Position numbers and translations under genes: made by a program
Notes under the pieces: model-generated
Told to the model about the DNA's origin: nothing
Seen by the model: the letters and a program-made list of their open reading frames with translations, nothing else
Database searches by the model: none
DNA from: Bacillus renqingensis
GTDB lineage: Bacteria; Bacillota; Bacilli; Bacillales; Cytobacillaceae
NCBI RefSeq assembly: GCF_016464375.1
Contig: NZ_JADDIU010000011.1
Span: 62,001 to 126,000, forward strand
Length of the DNA: 64,000 nt
Direction of reading: 5' to 3'
Part shown: positions 54,135 through 62,603 of the stretch, piece by piece
How the letters are laid out: each line of letters starts with the position of its first letter
Position numbering within the stretch: the first letter of the stretch is position 1

Positions 54135-55577
54135 CTAACGAGTGTATATAAAGTATGTAATAGATGCAGTTAATAGCGTCAATGAAATCAAACCTGTAAG
54201 ACTACTATATGTTTGCCAAACAAGTAACGTTGGCCAATCGTATCCGATGAGCATTGGAAACGCCCAACACACAATGCACATGGCAACAGTAACTGTTAGC
54301 CACACAACCGTACTGAATATTTTCTTTTTAGAGATTGCTTGCTGCTTATTCATTTTCTTTCTACGTAATCCCAAAAGAAAGAACATGATAGCCAGCAAGC
54401 TAACAATAATTGTGGCAGACGAAAGAATGATGTCCCAAAGCTGTGTACTGCTTATCTTATATGACTGCGTTAGATTGCCATCCAATATACCTTTAATGCT
54501 TTTAACCAGAGCTATATTAGTATTATCACCATTGGTTAGTAGGCAAAGGGCTGTACGTTCACTTGGTAGCATTGCTACTTTGGTTGAAAAATTTGGATTA
54601 TCTCCTGAATGCTCAATAATTGTTTTATCAGCATTTACCAACCATCCTGCCGCATAATACATTCCGTTGACATCCGGAACAGATATGTTTCCGTTATGTG
54701 ATTTTTGGATACCCGCTTTAAATACTTCGGGTATATCCTCTACAACACCCATCTGTATGTTCATCCAACGTGCCATATCTTTTGTACAGGACATGATATA
54801 TCCCGCGGGTTTGTTACCTGCATAATTCGGTGAGTCATATGGGCTTGTTATGAAAAAAGAAGATCGATAGCCCTGTGCCAGTTGCCCGGTTGCCAGTGCA
54901 TCTTCTTTATAAACATAAGTATGATATAAGCCCAAGGGGCGAAATACCTGCTCCGTCATGAAGCTTTCATAGCTTTGACCTGACACGACCTCAATAACTA
55001 ACCCTAATACATCATAGTTAACAGTTCCATACTCGTATTGCTCACCGGGGAGAAATGCCAGTTCAGTGTCCGCCAAGGTTTCCACGGTTTTTCGCAACAT
55101 ATCTGGCGTACTGCCCTGCGGGATGCTTTGGGCATGCTTTCGATTTGTCAAGCCGCTGGTATGATGCAGAAATTGATTAAGTGTAAGGCTCTGCATATCA
55201 ACGGGTGTCCCTTTGTACTCCATAGTAAGCCAAGGTAAGTATTTATGAACAGGGTCGTTCATGGACAATAGTCCCTGCTCCTCTAACAGTAAAATACCTG
55301 CACCTGTAAAAGCCTTACTAACCGAAGCCAGTTCGTATAGAGTGTTTTCACTAGCAGGCAGCCCTTTCTCACGGTCTGCGTAGCCAGAGGAAAAGTAGAA
55401 CGTTTCATCTCCAGAGATTATAGAAATTGACATGCCAGGTACACCTGATATACGACTGGCATCATCCAGCAATTTTTGTATTGCCACAGATTGTGCATCC
55501 GATAACGCATAAACCGGTGTTACGAATCCCGTGAATAGTATAAGTGATGTTACTATGGTAACGATGATCTTTTTCAT
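54135..55577 (-). CDS. Membrane-anchored serine hydrolase, class C beta-lactamase/PBP4-like family
   Basis: A 480-residue protein with an N-terminal signal peptide (KKIIVTIVTSLILFTGF, cleavage near VYALS). The beta-lactamase-related domain has the SxxK motif in LASVSKAFTG and the late HSGD box in IIEHSGDNPN. The tyrosine motif reads YGTVNYD, with Thr in place of the usual Asn. Three C-terminal membrane helices follow (about residues 375-480). Such proteins act on D-Ala peptides or esters outside the cell. The ATG at 55575-55577 has a GGAGG site. Confidence 0.84.
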   Translation of the reverse strand: MKKIIVTIVTSLILFTGFVTPVYALSDAQSVAIQKLLDDASRISGVPGMSISIISGDETFYFSSGYADREKGLPASENTLYELASVSKAFTGAGILLLEEQGLLSMNDPVHKYLPWLTMEYKGTPVDMQSLTLNQFLHHTSGLTNRKHAQSIPQGSTPDMLRKTVETLADTELAFLPGEQYEYGTVNYDVLGLVIEVVSGQSYESFMTEQVFRPLGLYHTYVYKEDALATGQLAQGYRSSFFITSPYDSPNYAGNKPAGYIMSCTKDMARWMNIQMGVVEDIPEVFKAGIQKSHNGNISVPDVNGMYYAAGWLVNADKTIIEHSGDNPNFSTKVAMLPSERTALCLLTNGDNTNIALVKSIKGILDGNLTQSYKISSTQLWDIILSSATIIVSLLAIMFFLLGLRRKKMNKQQAISKKKIFSTVVWLTVTVAMCIVCWAFPMLIGYDWPTLLVWQTYSSLTGLISLTLLTASITYFIYTR

Positions 55578-55866
55578 TAAGACCTCCATTATATAAATAA
55601 CTCTTGGTTCAAAACTGCTCCACAAATTCAGATTTATCGCTGCAAAAACAGTCTATTTCACGACTACATCTAACCTGCTCCCTAACTATAAAATCCGCTT
55701 CTATGGACATATTCCCGCTGAGCAATAAAATCACGATTCTCAAACCCCAGCTTTCGACCCACAAAACTCACAAAGGACATGTTTACAGGTCTTTTTCTAC
55801 ACGCACTTCTCCACCCTTGACATAAATACCACACACTCCACATGGCTCGAGAGGACAGAATGAATG
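55578..55866. other. Gene-poor stretch before the split gene
   Basis: Short minus-strand frames exist (for example one with CRKRPVNMSFVSFVGRKLGF), but none has a good ribosome site or a recognisable family. It may be decayed mobile DNA. Confidence 0.4.
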
Positions 55867-56034
55867 TCATTTGAGCGTGTCCGTTCTCGGAAACATATCC
55901 ACTGCGTTTTTGGCACTATCGGTAGGCGGGAACATATCGACCCCTAAATGAACAACACTGATTTTAGATAGTTTAAAAGCAATATATTCTGTTTCCCCTT
56001 TAAACCTACTCAATACTTCATTACTTATTTTCAT
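55867..56034 (-). CDS. Possible 55-residue protein coupled to the split gene
   Basis: An ATG inside the last codons of the split gene opens a frame that begins MKISNEVLSRFKGETEYIAF and ends with two VDMFP words. It lacks its own ribosome site, so it would depend on coupling. No family is recognised. Confidence 0.35.
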   Translation of the reverse strand: MKISNEVLSRFKGETEYIAFKLSKISVVHLGVDMFPPTDSAKNAVDMFPRTDTLK

Positions 56035-56539
56035 ACGTATCAGTTGTCAAGACAAGGGCCTCTTTAAACCTGTTATTTTCAATAGGCACATACTGACCGT
56101 CTAAAACCAAGTTGCGCCCTAGGATCTCGGAAAGAGATATTGACACCTTCTCATCAAGCAAAGAACGGTTATTCTCCAGAATCCCATTAATACTATCTAT
56201 AAATTCCGCAGAACTTAACTTCTCAATTACTTTCTGGCCATCAATATATTCTGCAATCATACCGCCGTCTTTTCTGATACGGGCATTTGAAAGTTTTCTT
56301 ATCTTTGCGGTTAGAATCGCCGAAAGCACGAATATATCAATAAGTTCCTTCTGAGCTTCCTCGCTAGTCATATTATTCACATGCTTTTTATACGCTTCAT
56401 CTATTTCATCAAAGAGTATATCCGGAACAGTTCCTTTTTGGGCAGCAACTTTAGTAGTATAAACTTGATTATTATTTTTGCCCTTTTGGGTTTGTTTAGT
56501 TTTTTTCTTATTCGTAATACTGTTCCATGTTTGCTTTAT

Positions 56540-56548
56540 GCTCGGTGC
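56540..56548. repeat. Left target-site duplication of the IS4-family element
   Basis: GCTCGGTGC, identical to 58118-58126 on the other side of the element. Confidence 0.9.
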
Positions 56549-58117
56549 CACTAGCTTTGCAAACGGCATCCAGTTTATGGGAAATGAATAATTCAGAAAC
56601 CACTTGGTTTTAATGAAAGACTTCCGATGTTAATTCAAATCACTTTCAATTTAAATGATTAACCTTTTATGTTATTATTTAACATTCGGTTAATGGCCCA
56701 AAAACTAGAACGGCAACAGTGTCTGAAACATAGACATGTTACCAATTAATGGTATTTATTCAACTGGGTTATGGATGATATGAACTGCCTTTAGTTTCTT
56801 TTCGTATTTCCTGGGTCGTCCACGTTTGGCTTTTTTCTTTCGGCCTTTCGAAGTACGTGTTGGCTCCCGATTTAACTCATCGCAGAATTTATCCCATTGC
56901 AAAAGCCAGCTTAAGCGCAACCTTTTCAAGATCTCCCAATTGGTCAGCTTTGTGTTTGTAGCCATTCGAATAAGTTCGCAAAGCGCATAAGCAATCATGG
57001 AAATATAGATCTGATTCCAGACCGCCTTGGGCTTATGATTGAAGAATTTTACGGTATTCAGATGCCCTTTAATCCATTTAAAAAAGAGTTCAATCAACCA
57101 GCGTTTTTTATAGATCTCTGCAATTTCTTCTGCAGAATGATCCCAACAGCTTGTCACTACACGGTATAACCGATCCTTATCATCCTTGTATTCGACCAAA
57201 CGTAGAACAAACGTTTCTTCTGTTTTGGGGATTTTTATCTCCACGTCAGCATCGGTTACAATATGAGAACCTTCTGATACGACACGCTGTTGTATAACTT
57301 TTGTATTTGAATTTGCTTTAATTCGTGCGACAAACTGGATACCTTGCTTTAGCCAATCGCAATATCGTTGGTAATTGATGTAGCCTCGATCCATGACGTA
57401 GATCGCGTCGGACTCGACAACCAGTTCTACAGCACCCTCTTGATCGGAAACGGCGCTTGTAGAAAGAACCATATGATCTGGATATGTTGTATCTTCGTTC
57501 AAAACAACAAAGCGTAAGTGAAGCTTAATGCCGTTACTACTTTTTGAACAGTAAGCCCATTCTCCCGCTTTGCTGGGTAGAGCGATCTCACTTGAATCGA
57601 TGATCTTGAGCTTGCCTAGCTTGGAGGCCTTTTGTTTGCCTTGATTTCCCTCCTGAATACGTTTGAACAGTTCGTAGCAGATATGGTGTAACGTACTCGT
57701 AGGGAGTTTCTCCAATTTGCGATGAATAGATGAACCATGAATTGAATCTAAGCCGGTCATATTTTGAACGGATTGATTCAATCGAAGATTTAATTCTATT
57801 TCCGATAAGGATTCAATTTTTTGCATTTCGGCAGTTATAAGTAGCAGTATTGCGGCACCACTTAAAAGCTTTTTCGCTCCAGTATCACTATATGGACAGC
57901 GAAAATTTTTAAGATTCAGTAGCTCAAGACATTTTTCAAAGACAGTTGGATGTGTTATAATGTTACCCATAGGGTTCTCCTTTTCTTTAGGTTTTGGGTA
58001 ACATGCCTATACCTATAGAATAGGAGATTTTTTATGATTAGTCCATAAAAAATTGGGTTTAAAGTTATATTTTAGTCGGTTAATATGTTTTGTCCCAAGC
58101 GTTTGCAAAGCTAGTGG
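56549..58117 (-). mobile_element. Complete IS4-family insertion sequence (1569 bases)
   Basis: The element is bounded by perfect inverted repeats of at least 17 bases (CACTAGCTTTGCAAACG at one end, its complement at the other) and flanked by the 9-base direct repeat GCTCGGTGC. It carries one intact transposase gene. Intact ends, an intact gene and perfect duplications point to a recent insertion. Confidence 0.93.
56756..57970 (-). CDS. IS4-family transposase
   Basis: A 404-residue DDE transposase. Aspartates lie in LKIIDSSEIALP and YVMDRGYINYQRY, and the Y-(2)-R-(3)-E-(6)-K signature is in YKKRWLIELFFKWIKGHL. The C-terminal tail is basic (GRKKKAKRGRPRKYEKK). It catalyses cut-and-paste movement of the element. 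The ATG has an AAGGAG site, and the frame is intact. Confidence 0.93.
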   Translation of the reverse strand: MGNIITHPTVFEKCLELLNLKNFRCPYSDTGAKKLLSGAAILLLITAEMQKIESLSEIELNLRLNQSVQNMTGLDSIHGSSIHRKLEKLPTSTLHHICYELFKRIQEGNQGKQKASKLGKLKIIDSSEIALPSKAGEWAYCSKSSNGIKLHLRFVVLNEDTTYPDHMVLSTSAVSDQEGAVELVVESDAIYVMDRGYINYQRYCDWLKQGIQFVARIKANSNTKVIQQRVVSEGSHIVTDADVEIKIPKTEETFVLRLVEYKDDKDRLYRVVTSCWDHSAEEIAEIYKKRWLIELFFKWIKGHLNTVKFFNHKPKAVWNQIYISMIAYALCELIRMATNTKLTNWEILKRLRLSWLLQWDKFCDELNREPTRTSKGRKKKAKRGRPRKYEKKLKAVHIIHNPVE

Positions 58118-58126
58118 CTCGGTGCA
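58118..58126. repeat. Right target-site duplication of the IS4-family element
   Basis: GCTCGGTGC, identical to 56540-56548. Confidence 0.9.
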
Positions 58127-58656
58127 GCCTTATCTTGCCACCAGTGTTTAACATGTGGTGCAACCACCTCACTAAATACCCAAACGGTGCCAGCTGCAAG
58201 TATCTCGCCTAATAAAGCGGCCATTTCTTTTTGTTCTTTAGATAATTCAACTTCCCTGCTTGATTCTTGGTATTCATAGGATTCATATTCGCTTTTATCC
58301 ACTTTAACCCACTCGGCATGTGCCACAAGCTTGTTTGTGTCATTATCTAATAAATTACCACGGAATGCTCCATCAGTTTCATTTGATGAAGCAAGATGGG
58401 TTCCTTCTTTATAGATAACTCTATATAAATCACCACTTTCCTTTCCTTGACCCATGCTAATTTTTGCCTCCTTAAGTAGAAATAATTCTTTTACAAGAAT
58501 ATTCTCTTTAATTTTATACTAATAAAATTCTGGTGCTGTTTTAACAAGAATAATTCAAAGTTATTTAACTGATGTCATAATCGGCATTATTACTTTTTCG
58601 AATGATATACTATGAGTTTTTACCATTAAAGGTATCAAGGACATATCCACTAAATT

Positions 58657-60120
58657 TTAGTTATTGTTCTTACATTTCTGTATCTTTGCAGCTACACGTT
58701 GGCAAGCCAATTTTTCAGGAGAATCTTTGGATAAAACAGGAATAAAAGTATTCTTTAACTTATCAGCAAGAACTAGTAAATTAAATGGTTTATTGATTTC
58801 AAACTTCTCCGTCTCATTAATGTGACTATCAATTATGTTCCAAAATGTCTCCGTTTTAATGATATTCATTATTTTATCGATGATGGCATCCCAATATCCT
58901 ATCGGTGTTTTCATACATCCAATTTCATCTGAGTAATCTAATGGTTTTTTTAGTAGATCCAAATATTTGAAATCTGTGATACTCATACACGAGGCCATCT
59001 CATAGATTAGTGTTGATGCCAGTACGTTTATATCTTCACTTTTTTTATTATCAAGTGCATCTGATATCATTTTCAATATTTTATATTTCCCGTGTGATAT
59101 CTCATAAATCCATGAAATTACAGTATTCAGGTCAAGTACCAATTCATTGGCTATATGTTCTAAATTGTCGGATTCTATTAATCCTGTATGTGCAATTTCA
59201 TTTCTTATCTCTGGGATTTCAAACATATAATATGGATATACGGATAACATCAATATGTGATTATCACGGAATGATTTATCTACTTTTTCAACCAATGTTC
59301 CTGCCGGGCCACTTTGTTCATTTATTTTTAACACATTACAGCAGTCATAGAACAACCCTTCAATCTGTAATACTGCAAGAGATATAAAAGGTTGCCATTT
59401 TTTCTCCGCATATAAGTCTTTCAAGGTAGTAAACACTTCTAACCGACGATTCATTATATTATGTATTTCTATGTTTTCACATAGGTAGTCCAATACATTA
59501 TTTTCGCTTACAATTCTGCTTAGTTCTATCTGATATGCATTAAAATCTTCATGCTTTAGCTTTATGTAACCATTAATTACATCTAGGAAATTCTCTAATT
59601 TTACTCTGGGAATAAATCTTATTTTCGCTTCCGTTGAAAAATCATAGTCGGGATCATAATATTTTTTGAAAAAGCCATATTCATAGAAACTTTGTAGCAT
59701 CAAATTAAGCCCTTTATCGTCTTGTCGAGAAACATAATTTACAGACTTATGTTCTAGTAAATAATCCAGTAATCCGTTGCTGAGAAAATGAATTATTTCA
59801 TCTCTTGCCTGCTTATTTAGATTAGAAAAGTACCTTAATTTCCTATGTTCATAGTCTTTCTCTGTTGGAATAGAAGCATCTAATTGTTTTAGATGTTGTA
59901 AACGCTCATTTATCTCACACAAATCAGCTATTATCTTCTGGGTTATATAAATATAATTAGAAACGAAAACCTCTTTATCAAGATCAACTTCTTCTAATCT
60001 AGGGGCTATTATTAAAAATAATTTATCACATAATTCTTCTTTTGTTAGGGGAACGGACCTCTCAACTCCAGGAAATATTCCCGAAAAATTCTTCTTGACA
60101 CTTTCGTAGATATCATCCAT
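58657..60120 (-). CDS. Large HEPN-motif protein (487 residues) of a putative defence cluster
   Basis: I do not recognise a named family. The protein is mostly helical and hydrophilic. At about residues 310-320 it contains EIRNEIAHTGLI, an R-x4-H motif preceded by helices (LQIEGLFYDCCNVLK), as in HEPN ribonuclease domains. The ATG at 60118-60120 has an AGGAGG site; a longer frame exists but is not needed. It follows a second HEPN-motif gene with the starts about 50 bases from that gene's end. A role in abortive defence is inferred. Confidence 0.6.
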   Translation of the reverse strand: MDDIYESVKKNFSGIFPGVERSVPLTKEELCDKLFLIIAPRLEEVDLDKEVFVSNYIYITQKIIADLCEINERLQHLKQLDASIPTEKDYEHRKLRYFSNLNKQARDEIIHFLSNGLLDYLLEHKSVNYVSRQDDKGLNLMLQSFYEYGFFKKYYDPDYDFSTEAKIRFIPRVKLENFLDVINGYIKLKHEDFNAYQIELSRIVSENNVLDYLCENIEIHNIMNRRLEVFTTLKDLYAEKKWQPFISLAVLQIEGLFYDCCNVLKINEQSGPAGTLVEKVDKSFRDNHILMLSVYPYYMFEIPEIRNEIAHTGLIESDNLEHIANELVLDLNTVISWIYEISHGKYKILKMISDALDNKKSEDINVLASTLIYEMASCMSITDFKYLDLLKKPLDYSDEIGCMKTPIGYWDAIIDKIMNIIKTETFWNIIDSHINETEKFEINKPFNLLVLADKLKNTFIPVLSKDSPEKLACQRVAAKIQKCKNNN

Positions 60121-60169
60121 TTTCTGATTTCCTCCTATCCAATTATAATAAGTTCTATTTTTATGTATA

Positions 60170-60610
60170 TCACCCTTCAATTTTCCAATGAGAGTTGTTT
60201 ATAATATCATATAAGATTTGAATTATTCTTGGAGCATAACTTTCAAATATTATGGTCCAAGTTCCTACATCTGCAAAAGGAAGAGCCTTACCATCGGAAT
60301 CTTCTAAACAATATTGATATGCATTTCTATGTGTCATGATATTTCTTATGCCTCTAATACCAGATTCTTTGTTTGCTAAAAAATCATAATCTTCTTCAGA
60401 TAAAATATTTTTACTTTTTAAGTCGGACAAATCTTCTAAAAAGTTTTGATTATAATTTTCCCTTGCAGATTTACAGATTAACTCCATCGCATTAAACAAA
60501 ACTAATATAGCGGCATAATCTTCTTCGTTATCATGTAAACGTAAAGCAGTAAATAACATATCACCATAATGGTGTGAATATTGCCAAATCTCATCTATCA
60601 ATTCATTCAC
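60170..60610 (-). CDS. Small HEPN-domain protein (146 residues)
   Basis: A helical protein with GIRNIMTHRNAYQY at residues 87-100, giving the R-x4-H HEPN motif (Arg89, His94), and a preceding AAILVLFNAMELICKSARE helix. HEPN proteins are often RNases in toxin or defence systems, or partners of nucleotidyltransferases; no nucleotidyltransferase is adjacent. The start is GTG with a GAGGGGGG site. It lies between the PD-(D/E)XK gene and the large HEPN gene. Confidence 0.65.
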   Translation of the reverse strand: MNELIDEIWQYSHHYGDMLFTALRLHDNEEDYAAILVLFNAMELICKSARENYNQNFLEDLSDLKSKNILSEEDYDFLANKESGIRGIRNIMTHRNAYQYCLEDSDGKALPFADVGTWTIIFESYAPRIIQILYDIINNSHWKIEG

Positions 60611-60639
60611 AAAATAGCCCCCCTCTTCAATTAACTACT

Positions 60640-61233
60640 TCAAATCTGGATTATGTAATATTTACGACCCTCGCCTAAGTTCTGCCAGCTGAAATCATAT
60701 TTGCCAGATAAAGTAATATTATCTTTACTTTTTCCTACACCTGTAGGTTTAAAAATACTGCCGTAAACAGAATACTCTTCTCTAAAAAATTTATAAATGC
60801 CTTCGTTATTGCGCCCTTCGTAGAAAGGTCTGTCTGAAACAAGGGTAACAGTAGCTGTTTTAGTAAATCCTCTGCTTTTAAGTTCTTCCATGAATTTAAT
60901 ATCCTTCACGAATGAATACATCTGCTCTGGATACTGGCCATTTAATGGGCACTTTAGTTCAATAGCATACCTTTCAGATTTTTCTTCATTAAATATTGTA
61001 ATATCAATTTCCTTTTTAATGGTTTTGGTGTCCGTTGTGAAATATGACACATTCCTTTCAAATTGAATCCGATACCCTGAAATTCTTTCACGCAGGAATA
61101 TCCCTAGCTCATGCTGAAGGCTAAATTCATTATAGATTTCAACCGCATTAACCTGCACGTATAAGAAAAAGTCCTCTACCAATTCCCTTAAATCAAGCAA
61201 ATCATTCACCTCTGCCACAATTATAGAAGTCAC
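60640..61233 (-). CDS. PD-(D/E)XK nuclease-like protein
   Basis: A 197-residue protein with the core pattern of restriction-type nucleases: Glu42 in QHELGIFLRER, Asp77 in KEIDITIFNEE, and Glu92 and Lys94 in YAIELKCPLNGQ. These can chelate the catalytic metal. It has no separate DNA-binding domain. The first start, GTG, has a weak site, and a start some ten codons later is possible. It is the first of three same-strand genes with the two HEPN-motif genes. Confidence 0.65.
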   Translation of the reverse strand: MTSIIVAEVNDLLDLRELVEDFFLYVQVNAVEIYNEFSLQHELGIFLRERISGYRIQFERNVSYFTTDTKTIKKEIDITIFNEEKSERYAIELKCPLNGQYPEQMYSFVKDIKFMEELKSRGFTKTATVTLVSDRPFYEGRNNEGIYKFFREEYSVYGSIFKPTGVGKSKDNITLSGKYDFSWQNLGEGRKYYIIQI

Positions 61234-61284
61234 AATACTTCACTGCCATTCAAGAATCTTTGAACAGTTACTTTTAATCTTTTT

Positions 61285-62490
61285 TCATAAAAGGTATTTC
61301 TTAGTCGCTTTTATATTGAGTAAGTCTTCCTTATCTTTTTCTGTTAACAAATCATCTGGATGTTTACTAGAATCCTGAATCCAATTAGCCTTATCCAAAG
61401 CCCATTCATATTCATCTGTTGTTTCATCCAGCTCGGCAGAAATGTATTCCTTTATTAGTTTCGAATAAAAATAGTTTAACGAGTTAATTAACAAATCCTC
61501 GGTTTTTTTATGTTCTTTTTCTCTCCGTTCTCTAAGTAACTCCCTCTCCTGTTCTTCTATCAATCTTCTTTCTTCCTCTAGGATATGAGCCTTTTCTTCC
61601 TCATCAATGATTGGTGGAAGTGAAAATATGTATAAGAATACCTTTCTTAATAAATCTTCAGGTGTCATAGTTTTCGTTTGTTTTATTAACTTTTCATGCT
61701 TACCCCATTTACGCCAATACAACTTATAACCTACTTCAACATATATTTTTCCTATTGTTTCATACTTAAATGTATTGTAACGTGAGTAGGCTTTATCATC
61801 TGGGGATAATGTGATTTTTTTACAAGGGAGTTTAAAGTTTAAACTGAATGTATATTTTTTATACAATACTTGTGTTTCATCATATTTACTAACGATTTTT
61901 GCTCCAGCCATTTCAAGCGCTTTAAATAAACTATCAATGAAAGGTAAAACTTCTGGAATGACTTCACCCGAAGCTGAATTAATTCTTAATTTGTCTTCTC
62001 TATATGATTGAGTTTTTCTGCGGTATCCCACTATTTCCTTATGGGGTTTATTGGATAAAGTCTTATTAACCTTTAATGAGTTGTATATTTTAGTTAATTT
62101 TTCTTGGTCAGATTCTAGGTCAGGAAAGTAGGACGGCTTTTCCTTTTCTATCTCCTTTGTGGGTGAAGTAGCGTTCTTTTCTGCAGGGGGGCTACTGGAC
62201 TTTTTGTCATTTACTGCAACTGTTATTTTTTTAGGCACCTTTGTAATTTGTTTTTTAGCTGTTTCAATGACAACTATACGATTATCATTTGGATTTGATA
62301 GTGGCGGTTGGACTGGCTTCTCAATCCCCATATGTAAACTGCTCCAATAAGATGCGGTAGGCAATGGAATATCATTACCAGTACATGCGATTTTCAATTT
62401 ATTATAAGGCACATTTAATTCTTTTGCCGTTTTAGTAGTACCAATAGTCCATAGCTTTTCGTATAAATCTTTTCTCAAGATTGATAGCAT
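61285..62490 (-). CDS. Hypothetical protein (401 residues) with HTH-like N-terminus and coiled coil
   Basis: The family is not recognised. The N-terminus (LRKDLYEKLWTIGTTKTAKE then LNVPYNKLKIACTGNDIPLP) looks like a DNA-binding helix-turn-helix used by proteins on integrative elements. A low-complexity Lys/Pro/Ser linker (about 85-125), a globular middle and a long charged coiled coil (EEERRLIEEQERELLRERRE) follow. The ATG at 62488-62490 has a GGAGGGG site. It lies directly behind the serine recombinase gene, which suggests mobile-element cargo. Confidence 0.6.
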   Translation of the reverse strand: MLSILRKDLYEKLWTIGTTKTAKELNVPYNKLKIACTGNDIPLPTASYWSSLHMGIEKPVQPPLSNPNDNRIVVIETAKKQITKVPKKITVAVNDKKSSSPPAEKNATSPTKEIEKEKPSYFPDLESDQEKLTKIYNSLKVNKTLSNKPHKEIVGYRRKTQSYREDKLRINSASGEVIPEVLPFIDSLFKALEMAGAKIVSKYDETQVLYKKYTFSLNFKLPCKKITLSPDDKAYSRYNTFKYETIGKIYVEVGYKLYWRKWGKHEKLIKQTKTMTPEDLLRKVFLYIFSLPPIIDEEEKAHILEEERRLIEEQERELLRERREKEHKKTEDLLINSLNYFYSKLIKEYISAELDETTDEYEWALDKANWIQDSSKHPDDLLTEKDKEDLLNIKATKKYLL

Positions 62491-62603
62491 GATATTCCCC
62501 TCCCTGATCCTTTGCTTTATTTTATATCTACTAGAATTTTCGGTCAATTAAAGACACAAATAAGCCCATGTATGCATCAACATGGACTTAAGTAGATTAT
62601 ATT

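Larger units (their letters stand above)
56021..58455 (-). pseudogene. Hypothetical gene split by an IS4-family insertion
   Basis: The 5' part (58455 to 58118, AAGGAGG site, MGQGKESGDLYRVIYKEGTH) and the 3' part (56548 to 56021, IKQTWNSITNKKKTK...TTDTYENK) join perfectly in frame when the IS and one 9-base duplication are removed (junction ...WWQDKAAPS/IKQTWNS...). The intact protein would have about 285 residues. It starts with a beta-rich segment, has a hydrophobic stretch (MAALLGEILAAGTVWVFSEV), a basic linker and a helical C-terminal half. The family is not recognised. The insertion probably inactivates it. Confidence 0.8.
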
